Origin: Clostridia bacterium | Lineage (GTDB): Bacteria > UBA6262 > WVXT01 > JAUXBS01 | Direction of reading: 5' to 3' | DNA length: 32,259 bases | Assembly (NCBI GenBank): GCA_030618495.1 | Contig: JAUXDE010000004.1 | Span: forward strand, 1 to 32,259 | Shown here: in pieces, positions 1 to 6,791 of the stretch | How the letters are laid out: every line of letters starts with the position of its first letter | Position numbering within the stretch: the first letter of the stretch is position 1 | Notes under the pieces: generated by a model | What the model was told of the DNA's origin: nothing | Database searches by the model: none | The model's input: the letters and a program-made list of their open reading frames with translations, nothing else | Program-made: the position numbers and the translations under genes

Positions 1-23
1 GTTGAAGTATTTCATACAATAAT

Positions 24-52
24 ATTATACTACAATGTGTGCCTATTGTCAA
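24..52 (-). promoter_or_regulatory. Perfect consensus promoter reading out of the left edge
   Basis: On the minus strand TTGACA (52 to 47) and TATAAT (29 to 24) are separated by exactly 17 bases, a full match to the housekeeping sigma-70 consensus. Transcription would start near position 17 and run leftwards off the window, so the gene served is not visible. A promoter this strong often serves stable RNA or a highly expressed operon, but that is inference. Confidence 0.7.
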
Positions 53-110
53 CACTTTTTATTTTTCGTTTTTAAGGAAAGGTTTTAAATCACTGCTCAC
101 TACTGTCGTT

Positions 111-250
111 ATGCGGAACGAAGTAAAACCGATAAGTCGTGGGGGCTGGGGTTTTCCCGGGGTTTTGACATCTTGAGCAACCCCGGCAGTCCTGAAGGGA
201 CTTGCGAAAGAGAAATGCCGCCTTTTCCGTACGGTGCTGGAAATATGTGT
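111..250. other. GC-rich block with nested inverted repeats, function unknown
   Basis: This block is clearly more GC-rich than its AT-rich surroundings. CCGGGGTT at 157-164 pairs with AACCCCGG at 179-186. CGGCA at 184-188 pairs with TGCCG at 216-220 and encloses a smaller AGTCC/GGACT hairpin at 188-202. GGGGTTTT occurs twice (148-155 and 159-166), and CCGTACGG at 227-234 is a perfect palindrome. Reading frames are open on both strands (about 89-297 on plus and about 54-260 on minus), but neither has a convincing start. It could be a structured RNA, a dispersed repeat or a remnant. I recognise no known RNA family. Confidence 0.4.
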
Positions 251-276
251 GCGTGGGATTTGTTTTACATTACATC

Positions 277-558
277 TTACTTGTATTCTGGAAAATAATC
301 TGCAATATTTTTACCCTTAAAATAAACATCACATAACAATCTTCCACGAGTAATCATAACCATATCTCTAAGTTCAACTTCTTTTCCTGAAATCAGTTCA
401 GTAAGACGGTCCTTTGCGCTATTGTCTCCGGGACTTACTTGTTCTGGATGTTTGTATCCACTTATTAGCACAGTGTCCCCGGTCTTATTATCAAATACCC
501 ATTCAGGAGATATCTTAAATATATCACCAGTAATGACTTCTTTAACCTTGCGATTCAT
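277..558 (-). CDS. Small SNase-fold (thermonuclease-like) protein, probably catalytically degenerate
   Basis: This 93-residue protein follows the staphylococcal nuclease pattern. It begins with VITGD (D12 is a candidate metal ligand), then has a strand ending in HPE (E39), then SAKDRLTELISGKEVEL, then GRLLCDVYFKGKNIADYF with R73. Compared with the family, E43 and R87 equivalents are kept, but the usual catalytic Arg35 falls on Leu31 and Asp40 on Lys36. Activity may therefore be lost or changed, leaving a nucleic-acid-binding fold. There is no signal peptide, and at 93 residues it is shorter than typical secreted nucleases. A strong AGGAGG ribosome site precedes the ATG. The next gene upstream encodes a small Cys/His protein on the same strand. 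The fold is recognised by motif; the function is inferred. Confidence 0.6.
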   Translation of the reverse strand: MNRKVKEVITGDIFKISPEWVFDNKTGDTVLISGYKHPEQVSPGDNSAKDRLTELISGKEVELRDMVMITRGRLLCDVYFKGKNIADYFPEYK

Positions 559-718
559 TTTGCCCTCCTAATACGTTGCGTTTTATTATTCTTCTGAAAA
601 CTCGATGTTTTTTTAAATAACATTTAATCGGTATAATTGGCGCGCAATTAAACAATGCTTTTAATTATCTTTGGTTTTTTGGGCCCATCATTAACTCAGC
701 ACTTAATGTCTATTGATG

Positions 719-970
719 TTAAGGTAGTATCTTTTTATTTTTTTCCGCAAAATCCGGTAAACAATGGATACAGCCATGATAGTCCGGGTTTTTTAGAAAC
801 CACTTACTAAGTTCTTTCTTACTTATACAATCTAGATACTTGATATTATCACTTTTAATGATATCTTTTATATGACAATAAGACCCCTGGTTTCTACGGT
901 CATGGACCTCTAATACTTTAGGGTGAGTATTTATAATATATCTCTTAATTTTAGCATCTTTATTTAGCAT
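719..970 (-). CDS. Small Cys/His-rich protein, possible zinc-binding domain
   Basis: This is an 83-residue lysine-rich soluble protein with no signal peptide. The core runs LEVHDRRN (residues 20-27), C32-H33, and then HGCIHCLP with C67-x-x-C70 and H69. The spacing of an early Cys/His pair and a late CxxC, with GY-like residues in front, resembles small zinc-ribbon modules of the Ada-like type that often sit C-terminal to SNase domains. A GGAG ribosome site lies 6 bases before the ATG. It is upstream of the SNase-like gene on the same strand with a 160-base gap, so co-transcription is possible. I do not recognise a named family with certainty; metal binding is inferred from the residues only. 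Confidence 0.55.
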   Translation of the reverse strand: MLNKDAKIKRYIINTHPKVLEVHDRRNQGSYCHIKDIIKSDNIKYLDCISKKELSKWFLKNPDYHGCIHCLPDFAEKNKKILP

Positions 971-1678
971 ATATTACTCCTTTATTTGTTGTCATCTATT
1001 GAGATTGTCGTTGTATTTAATATAAATGAAATATATATTATACAAACCAATACATAGTTTATATTACTAAAATGACTTGGTAGATATCAGAATATGCTGA
1101 ATTTAGCTGGAGAAATGTTACCAAACTGTTATTGGGTATTTATTGGAGGGGGATGCATTACAAAGGATATAGTTATTAAAATCAATGTTTTTTGAACAGT
1201 GATAATTAGATTACGTGCTATTATTTTATTTATATTATTAGCCATGTTAGTAATTTATTACTATGGGCTTTCAGCATTAGTTTGAGATCATGTCATTTAT
1301 ATATTACTTAAAAAACAATTAAGGAGAATGTTCTTTTTGTATATTAAATGTAGGGGAAATTCTATCTTCCCTTTTTTCTCATTTTTATCATTGATTGGGT
1401 CAATCGAAATCAAGATAACTTATTCCCGAATTTACTTTTATAAAATTCTTCATAAAATATCTTTCTGAGTAATTGTACTAAAAAAACATACAAGTATCAA
1501 GCATAAAATTGTCAAGAAATATATAAAATAAAATGTTTTTAATGGTTTTGTGAGCGACATTATGAGCCGGAGTTTATCCTGTGGAATCTTGGCACAGGGA
1601 TTAAGCGACATCTTGGGCGTAGCAATATCGATTCCTGCTAAACTATATTTCCACAGCTATGATGAATCTCCATGACCC
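971..1678. other. Gene-poor stretch, AT-rich with a small GC-rich island
   Basis: Positions 971-1540 are very AT-rich and hold no convincing gene. A more GC-rich island at about 1550-1660 has two related words, GAGCGACAT (1552-1560) and AAGCGACAT (1603-1611), and an imperfect hairpin ATCCTGTG/CACAGGGAT around 1569-1594. The island is open in two frames, but both are short and lack a good start. It may be a decayed gene or repeat remnant. No tRNA or known RNA was seen. Confidence 0.4.
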
Positions 1679-1707
1679 TTGACATGTCAGTTTTTTTTGT
1701 ATAAACT
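1679..1707 (+). promoter_or_regulatory. Possible promoter abutting the start of the large secreted protein
   Basis: TTGACA at 1679-1684 is followed by TATAAA at 1700-1705 (15-base spacer) or TAAACT at 1702-1707 (17-base spacer). Transcription would begin at about 1712, right at the ATG pair 1709/1715. No ribosome site precedes either ATG, so the mRNA could be nearly leaderless. Confidence 0.35.
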
Positions 1708-1708
1708 T

Positions 1709-4700
1709 ATGAACATGAGGCATATTTTATTAGTAATCCTTTTTTTATTCACCTTTAACATCCCCCTTCACTCCGCGCAGGGTAACTTCAGTAATTCCGG
1801 AAACGGCTGTTGGCGCTATAGTGAAACCGTCATTATCAACAACACCTCATCCGAACTTATCGATTACCAGGTTTTCATAAGCGCGTCCGCGCTTAATACG
1901 GGAAAACTTGTAAGCGACGGAGTGCTGCAGCCTGACCTTGACGATGTAAGGTTTGCCGACGCGGGCGAACGCGAACTCCCTTACCTGATAGAACCCGATA
2001 CGATTAATCCCCTGGGATTTTATGTAAGAATTCCCGCCATAGAGGTTTCCACCGGGACCACGATATCCTTTTATTACGGCAATTCCTCGGCAACGGCAAC
2101 CAGCAGCGCGTATGACACCTTCCTTTTCTATGATGACTTTGAAAACCTGGACTGCTGGAAAACCAGGAAAGGTTCCTGGGAAATACTTGACGGGACGCTT
2201 CACGGCACGGATGAAAAAATAAATACCCTCAGAAGTTCAAGAAAACGCAACCATTCAAACGTTTGCATCAGCTTCAGGGCGCTGAGCGCGTTAAACAACG
2301 ATATTTCCCTTGAATGGAAGAAGAGCGGCAGAAACAGTTACAGGATTACCTATTCTTCAACAAATCCGAATATAGCAAGGATAACAAGAGCAGGCATTAC
2401 GGGTGGAATTTCCCTCCCTCCCGTAGAAACAAAAAACTGGAGAACATATGAAATCACGGACCTGGGAGGCAGGATTGAAACAACCTGCGGCGCAGCCGCA
2501 TCAATCTTCGTTGACAGCCAACCCTTCGTTTCGGGAGATTATTTTACCCTGAACTCAAACGGCCGGGCCCGCTTCGATGATTTTATAGTCAGGCGCTACA
2601 CACAACCTGAACCGTCCGCCGGCGTGGACAGGGAACTGCTTGTTCTTGCGCCGGGAACCCCGCTGTGCGAAGGTAAACCCAACCCCGAAGGAGTCGTGGA
2701 CGGTACTCCTGAATTCTCCTGGAAGTTCATTTACCGGGGCGATTACGCCCATGAGAGTATGCCACAGTATGCATACAGAATACTGGTATCCACCAGTTCT
2801 ACCGATTTGAACAACAATATCGGAAACGCCTGGGACAGCGGCAAAACCAAAAATCACGAAGAAACTTCCGAATATGCCGGCAAGCGGCTGCTTGCGGGGC
2901 CCACGTATTTCTGGAAGGTGCAGGCCTGGATAACCGGCGCTATAAGTTCACCCTACTCCGTAAACCGGTATTTCAACTACGCATTGAACAGTCCTCCAAA
3001 TGAACCCGCAAACCTTCTATGTGACGGGAAAACTAATCCCGTGAAAATGGTAAAGGTCAAGCCTGAACTTTCCTGGAAGTTTTCCGACCCTGATAAAATG
3101 AGTTCACAGGAGTATTACCGGATTCTGGTATCACTAAATCTCAATGAACTGAATAAAAACGCCGCAGACGTCTGGGACAGCGAAAAAACCCGCTCCGCGG
3201 TCCCGGGGGCGGTTTACAATGGCCTTTCACTCATTCCGGATACAACCTATTATTGGAAGGTAATGACCTGGGACGACGGCAGGTCATCCGGCACTTACAG
3301 CAGCGCCCAGGCGTTTCACTTCATATACGATTCCGCCCTTTATCCTGAAGCCGTAAAGAATCTCACTGCGGTTTCTTTAAAGGGCCGTAAAATACGGTTA
3401 AGGTGGCTTCCTTCCAAATCAAAAGATACGGCAGGATATACGATTCTATGCTCAACGGGAGGGTTTGAGAAGGAATACCCGGTTTACGAAGAGCAGGTTT
3501 CAGCGGAAAGTATTTCATGGACATCACCGCCATTCGACGAGGACGTCATGTACAGTTTTATCGTAAGGACACGTAATGTGGAAGGCTACGAGGAAAGAAA
3601 TGAAAATATCATCACCGCGGCGGCTTTCAAGGAACCTCCCGATATATTGAAAACCCTCGTGCGCGCGCTGCCCAACGGCAAGAAAATCAGCGGAAACAGG
3701 TTCACATTAATGGCGGAAACAGGGAAGAATATACTCAAGAAAACGGAGGAACTTCGTTTTGAGTTCAAGAAACCCCATGACAGGCAATGGACGGGGATAC
3801 AAAATTCCTTCAAGCCGAAAAACAAATCCGGATACGCCTGTTTCTGGGACGCAACTCTTATGGAAGAAGGAAGGTATAACCTGAAAATCCTGTTGGATGA
3901 TAAAAAGGGCAAAAAAAACCTGAGCGTCTCCTGTGTAACCGTTATTGTGGACCACGACAATCCCGACATAGAAGAAACCGTTGACGGTAACCGGGCAAAG
4001 AAAACGGAAAAACTTGACAACAGGATTGACAACAACATAAGACTGTTAAGAAGTTCGGACAAAAACATGACTGAAATTCTTATTACTGCCGGCTCTCTGA
4101 GCAATGACCAGGCAAGCCTGACGGTAATAGACAATCCGGGTAAAATCCCCGAGACACAAACCGATGAAATGGTCCCGGTCGGAGAATACAGGCAGATAAC
4201 CCTTGAGGGTGCCCAACTCAACGAACCGGCAGTAATCAGAATCCCTTACAGGGACGAAGACGGCAACGAAGTGGTTGACGGCACCTATCCTCCCGTACTC
4301 GAATATGATTTAAAACCATTCGTTTACAACAATGACCTTAACCTCTGGGAGATGATTTACGACCATGAAATTGACAGGGAAAACAACCAGGTGGTTTTTA
4401 AAGCAGAGCATTTCTCGCTGTTCTGTCTCATGGGGCGCGGGCTGTCAACCCTGACGCACCCTTTCAACTACCCCAATCCTTTCGGTGATGACGGAACAAC
4501 CTTCATATACGAACTTGCCGAGGATAGTAACGTGACCATAAAAATCTATTCCGTTTCAAACAGGCTCGTGAAAGTTTTACTTGATAACGAACCGAGATTC
4601 ATAGGCGCGCAGGAGGAATCCTGGGACGGAACTGACGACAGTTCACCTCCGGCAAGACTGGCAAACGGGAATTACTTCTACAGGATAATTGTCAATATGT

Positions 4701-4750
4701 CAAGCGGCAAGACACTGCAGAAAACGGAAAAACTCGTAATAATGAGATAG
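1709..4750 (+). CDS. Large secreted multidomain protein with DUF2341, jelly-roll, Fn3-like and C-terminal sorting-type domains
   Basis: This protein of about 1013 residues starts with a signal peptide (MRHILLVILFLFTF, cleavage near HSA). Next come a DUF2341-type domain (about residues 25-120), a concanavalin-like sandwich opening with FYDDFENLDCW, two related Ig/Fn3-like repeats (each with an SWKF strand, Y-RILVS and YYWKV or YFWKV), a further Fn3 domain and an Ig-like domain. A module ending VVFKAEHFSLFCLMG precedes the C-terminal FlgD-Ig/T9SS-type domain (YPNPF, then SWDG and GNYFYRI). Proteins of this design are exported and surface-attached or released. Binding of polysaccharide is plausible but unproven. 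The frame is open back to a TTG at 1679, but that would put residues before the signal peptide; ATG 1709 or 1715 is preferred. Its C-terminus resembles the two other secreted proteins in the window. Confidence 0.8.
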   Translation: MNMRHILLVILFLFTFNIPLHSAQGNFSNSGNGCWRYSETVIINNTSSELIDYQVFISASALNTGKLVSDGVLQPDLDDVRFADAGERELPYLIEPDTINPLGFYVRIPAIEVSTGTTISFYYGNSSATATSSAYDTFLFYDDFENLDCWKTRKGSWEILDGTLHGTDEKINTLRSSRKRNHSNVCISFRALSALNNDISLEWKKSGRNSYRITYSSTNPNIARITRAGITGGISLPPVETKNWRTYEITDLGGRIETTCGAAASIFVDSQPFVSGDYFTLNSNGRARFDDFIVRRYTQPEPSAGVDRELLVLAPGTPLCEGKPNPEGVVDGTPEFSWKFIYRGDYAHESMPQYAYRILVSTSSTDLNNNIGNAWDSGKTKNHEETSEYAGKRLLAGPTYFWKVQAWITGAISSPYSVNRYFNYALNSPPNEPANLLCDGKTNPVKMVKVKPELSWKFSDPDKMSSQEYYRILVSLNLNELNKNAADVWDSEKTRSAVPGAVYNGLSLIPDTTYYWKVMTWDDGRSSGTYSSAQAFHFIYDSALYPEAVKNLTAVSLKGRKIRLRWLPSKSKDTAGYTILCSTGGFEKEYPVYEEQVSAESISWTSPPFDEDVMYSFIVRTRNVEGYEERNENIITAAAFKEPPDILKTLVRALPNGKKISGNRFTLMAETGKNILKKTEELRFEFKKPHDRQWTGIQNSFKPKNKSGYACFWDATLMEEGRYNLKILLDDKKGKKNLSVSCVTVIVDHDNPDIEETVDGNRAKKTEKLDNRIDNNIRLLRSSDKNMTEILITAGSLSNDQASLTVIDNPGKIPETQTDEMVPVGEYRQITLEGAQLNEPAVIRIPYRDEDGNEVVDGTYPPVLEYDLKPFVYNNDLNLWEMIYDHEIDRENNQVVFKAEHFSLFCLMGRGLSTLTHPFNYPNPFGDDGTTFIYELAEDSNVTIKIYSVSNRLVKVLLDNEPRFIGAQEESWDGTDDSSPPARLANGNYFYRIIVNMSSGKTLQKTEKLVIMR

Positions 4751-4753
4751 TCC

Positions 4754-4770
4754 TGGTGTGGTGCTTCTAA
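4754..4770 (+). repeat. Gene-end 17-base motif, copy 1 (degenerate)
   Basis: TGGTGTGGTGCTTCTAA matches the window consensus TAGTGTAGTGTTACTAA at 13 of 17 positions. It starts 3 bases after the stop of the large secreted protein, in the convergent gap before lepB. It overlaps an inverted repeat GCTTCTA (4763-4769) / TAGAAGC (4777-4783) that could help end transcription in both directions, although no T-run follows. Confidence 0.45.
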
Positions 4771-4772
4771 CA

Positions 4773-5279
4773 TTAGTAGAAGCCGAATATCCTTCCTTCT
4801 ACATCCTCAAGTTTGATGAAAGGCATTGGTTCGTTGGTTTTCGGGTCAATCCAGTTCCTGCTGTCATTACTTTCATCCCGGTTGTCTCCCAAAACAAAAA
4901 CACTGCCTTCCGGCACAATTTGAGATAAAAAATTATCATCCAGAAACTTTTCCCCTTCTCTTGTATGCTGAACGTACAGTTCCTCAATTTTCTTCCCGTT
5001 TAACCATACCGCTTTATCCACCATCTCCACCCTGTCGCCTTCTATCGCTATCACCCTCTTGACAAGCTTTTTATCGTCTGCCGGCGATTTGAATGCGATT
5101 ATCTCCCCTCTTTTCGGCCTGCCGGTTTTGTACACCAGCTTGTTGACAAAAAGCCGCGTGTTCACATGCAGGGTCGGCTCCATCGAACCGGATGCGATGT
5201 ATATCCATTCAACCACGTGCGTCCTGAGAATATAAGCCAGCGATAATCCTATAATGAGCAATCCCAATAATTTCTTCAT
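4773..5279 (-). CDS. lepB: Signal peptidase I
   Basis: This 168-residue type I signal peptidase cleaves signal peptides from Sec- or Tat-exported proteins on the periplasmic side of the inner membrane. One N-terminal membrane segment (residues 3-18) is followed by SGSMEPTL with the nucleophile Ser32. The Lys general base is Lys74 in KLVKRVIAIEGD. The family box GDNRDESNDSR lies near the C-terminus. It is a short, single-span form without the large E. coli insertion. A GGAGGA ribosome site lies 8 bases before the ATG. It is convergent with the large secreted protein and has its own probable promoter. It is a logical neighbour for a region rich in signal-peptide proteins. Confidence 0.95.
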   Translation of the reverse strand: MKKLLGLLIIGLSLAYILRTHVVEWIYIASGSMEPTLHVNTRLFVNKLVYKTGRPKRGEIIAFKSPADDKKLVKRVIAIEGDRVEMVDKAVWLNGKKIEELYVQHTREGEKFLDDNFLSQIVPEGSVFVLGDNRDESNDSRNWIDPKTNEPMPFIKLEDVEGRIFGFY

Positions 5280-5329
5280 AATAAATTTCCTCCGGTAAAT
5301 TACACAATCAATAATTTTATCTTCATAGA

Positions 5330-5359
5330 ATTATACTAAATTATCGGGCAGGAATACAA
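5330..5359 (-). promoter_or_regulatory. Probable lepB promoter
   Basis: On the minus strand TTGTAT (5359 to 5354) is followed after 18 bases by TATAAT (5335 to 5330). The start would be near 5323, about 45 bases upstream of the lepB ATG. It lies downstream of the hairpin/T-run at 5376-5429, so lepB does not need to be read through that terminator. Confidence 0.5.
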
Positions 5360-5375
5360 CTATTTTTGAAAGGAT

Positions 5376-5429
5376 AAAAAAAGTAGACTCACTTTATCTT
5401 CAGGGGGTTGAAGACAGAAGTAAGTCTAC
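5376..5429 (-). terminator. Intrinsic terminator of the candidate small RNA
   Basis: A 16-pair interrupted stem between 5429-5411 and 5401-5383 is followed on the minus strand by an uninterrupted T7 tract (5382-5376). The reverse direction has no T-run, so the terminator is directional. Confidence 0.7.
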
Positions 5430-5430
5430 A
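5376..5430 (-). ncRNA. Candidate small RNA of about 54 nt, single hairpin with C-rich loop
   Basis: On the minus strand a promoter (5465-5437) is followed at the expected start site by one long imperfect hairpin. GTAGACT/AGTCTAC forms the base (5429-5423 with 5389-5383), with ACTT/AAGT and TCTTC/GAAGA further in. The hairpin is followed directly by seven T (5382-5376). The apical loop reads AACCCCCT, a C-rich loop that could pair with G-rich ribosome-binding sites. The RNA would be almost entirely its own terminator hairpin. No open reading frame is present. It lies between divergent lepB and the C45 hydrolase gene. An alternative is an attenuator in a longer lepB leader, but lepB has a nearer promoter. 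No match to a named RNA family is known to me. Confidence 0.55.
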
Positions 5431-5436
5431 GGGCAT

Positions 5437-5465
5437 ATTATAATTATTATTTTTGAACTTGTAAA
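5437..5465 (-). promoter_or_regulatory. Promoter of the candidate small RNA
   Basis: TTTACA (5465 to 5460) and TATAAT (5442 to 5437) have a spacer of exactly 17 bases, an 11 of 12 match to the sigma-70 consensus. The predicted start at about 5430 coincides with the first base pairs of the hairpin. Confidence 0.65.
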
Positions 5466-5547
5466 GGAAAAAATTAATTTATTTTTAGTTGGACTATAAT
5501 TATGTCAGTACTTGTGGGATATTTATTTATAGCTGATTAAAATAAAA

Positions 5548-5576
5548 TTGACTTGACCAACAATATTAAGTAGGAT
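5548..5576 (+). promoter_or_regulatory. Possible promoter of the C45 hydrolase gene
   Basis: TTGACT at 5548-5553 is followed after 17 bases by TAGGAT at 5571-5576. The start would be near 5583, just upstream of an AAGGAT ribosome site and the ATG at 5597. The -10 match is moderate. Confidence 0.4.
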
Positions 5577-5596
5577 AATGGAAAAAGGATATCATC

Positions 5597-6787
5597 ATGC
5601 CATTGATTAAACTTCTAGGAAAAAAATCCATAGACTCACATAAAAAAGTCCTTCTGACTCCTTATTTTGAGGAGATCGCCTGTTCGGGCAAACCCTATGA
5701 TATGGGTTTCCAGCAGGGCAAACGGTACAGGCGTAAAATAGCAAGAAACGATAAAATTCTTACAGAAACAGAACTCTTCCGGAAATTCGTGCCGCATTTC
5801 ATCCCCCTGCCATTCCTGATCAGCACTGCAAAGAAAGTACTGCCCATATTCGTTCCAGCAATACTGGCGGATGAAAAGGATACCTTCCTACGACTTAACG
5901 GAATTGCAGATGGGGCTGGCGTGAACAGGGAACTGATATTCCTCACCCAGGCGCTTGAAATCATCCTTGACCACATCCCGTACAACATGGGCTGCACCAC
6001 CGTGGCAATCACCCCGGGAAGGTTCATAACCGGGGAACCGGTAATAATCAGGAACTTTGATTTCCTTAATAATTTTCGGACATTTAATATTATAAGGAAG
6101 AGTAAGCCGGAAGGGAAAATACCCAGCATGGAGCTGTCCTTCACGTCAATTGCCGGCTCGCATACGGGCATGAACAGCGAAGGTTTAACACTTTCGTATA
6201 ATTACGGTTATTCAAAGGAGCCCGTGCAGGCAAGAGTCCCCCTGACCTGCCACGTACAGACCGCGCTGGAACGTTTTAAAACAACCCAGCAGGCGGTAAA
6301 TTTTTTCCTCAACAAACCCTTCTCCAGCGGCGCCATACTTACCATTTGCGATTCAAGGGGAAATATGGTCACCCTGGAGGGCAGCCCGACAAAGAAAGCG
6401 TTAAGATATCCTGACAAGAACGGCCTTATAATAAACACCAACCGCTACATGACGGATGAAATGCAGACTGCAAATATCCCCGGGGACGCCCTGTTTGACA
6501 GGAACATGCCTTACGGTCTGGACAAAATCAGGGTTCATGAGTCAAATGAAATACGAGCAAACTCCATTGAAAAACTTCTAAACAGCACCAAGGTATTACC
6601 GGTAGATACTCTGTTCAAGGTGCTGTCCCACCATGGTGATGATAACAATGCATACGATAACTGCACCTGCAGGCACCTGCCCATCTTCCATACGGTTGCT
6701 TCTGCAATACTGTTCCCGAAAAGAAAGACAGCTTACTTCCTAATTGGTTCCCCCTGTAGGAAAAAGTACCATAAGTATTGTTTCTAA
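5597..6787 (+). CDS. C45-family Ntn-hydrolase (penicillin acyltransferase-like)
   Basis: This 396-residue protein has the layout of the peptidase C45 / acyl-CoA:6-aminopenicillanic acid acyltransferase family, whose members self-cleave before a cysteine and hydrolyse or transfer amide-linked acyl groups. The early YDMGFQQGKRYR segment (residues 34-45) is the usual N-terminal signature. MGCTTVAI places the nucleophile at Cys133 after Gly132, and IIRNFDF (N153, D155) is the downstream family motif. No clear signal peptide is present. The natural substrate in most bacteria is unknown; amide or lipid conjugates are possible. The gene is monocistronic, with its stop 4 bases from the convergent histidine kinase stop and no room for a separate terminator. 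An AAGGAT ribosome site precedes the ATG. Confidence 0.82.
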   Translation: MPLIKLLGKKSIDSHKKVLLTPYFEEIACSGKPYDMGFQQGKRYRRKIARNDKILTETELFRKFVPHFIPLPFLISTAKKVLPIFVPAILADEKDTFLRLNGIADGAGVNRELIFLTQALEIILDHIPYNMGCTTVAITPGRFITGEPVIIRNFDFLNNFRTFNIIRKSKPEGKIPSMELSFTSIAGSHTGMNSEGLTLSYNYGYSKEPVQARVPLTCHVQTALERFKTTQQAVNFFLNKPFSSGAILTICDSRGNMVTLEGSPTKKALRYPDKNGLIINTNRYMTDEMQTANIPGDALFDRNMPYGLDKIRVHESNEIRANSIEKLLNSTKVLPVDTLFKVLSHHGDDNNAYDNCTCRHLPIFHTVASAILFPKRKTAYFLIGSPCRKKYHKYCF

Positions 6788-6791
6788 TAGT

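Noticed and set aside
76-90. GGAAAGGTTTTAAA shared with the minus strand near 11536-11553
   Set aside because: A 14-base match is expected several times by chance in 32 kb, and the surroundings do not align.
89-297. Open frame through the GC-rich block on the plus strand (and a similar one on minus)
   Set aside because: No usable start codon or ribosome site, openness on both strands is explained by GC-rich composition, and the plus frame overlaps the end of the SNase-like gene.
635-649. Near-palindrome AATTGGCGCGCAATT between the two small left genes
   Set aside because: Single occurrence, one base off perfect symmetry, and not placed at a recognisable promoter.
1328-1468. 46-codon open frame starting MFFLYIKCRG with AAGGAG just before the ATG
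   Set aside because: The ribosome site is only one base from the ATG, composition is that of the AT-rich background, and no family or signal peptide is recognisable.
3586-4221. 211-codon open frame on the minus strand
   Set aside because: It lies opposite the large secreted-protein gene, is rich in Ser/Leu as expected for antisense frames, and has no motif or start signal.
5376-5429. CRISPR-like or transposon end
   Set aside because: The inverted repeat occurs only once and is better explained as promoter plus terminator hairpin.
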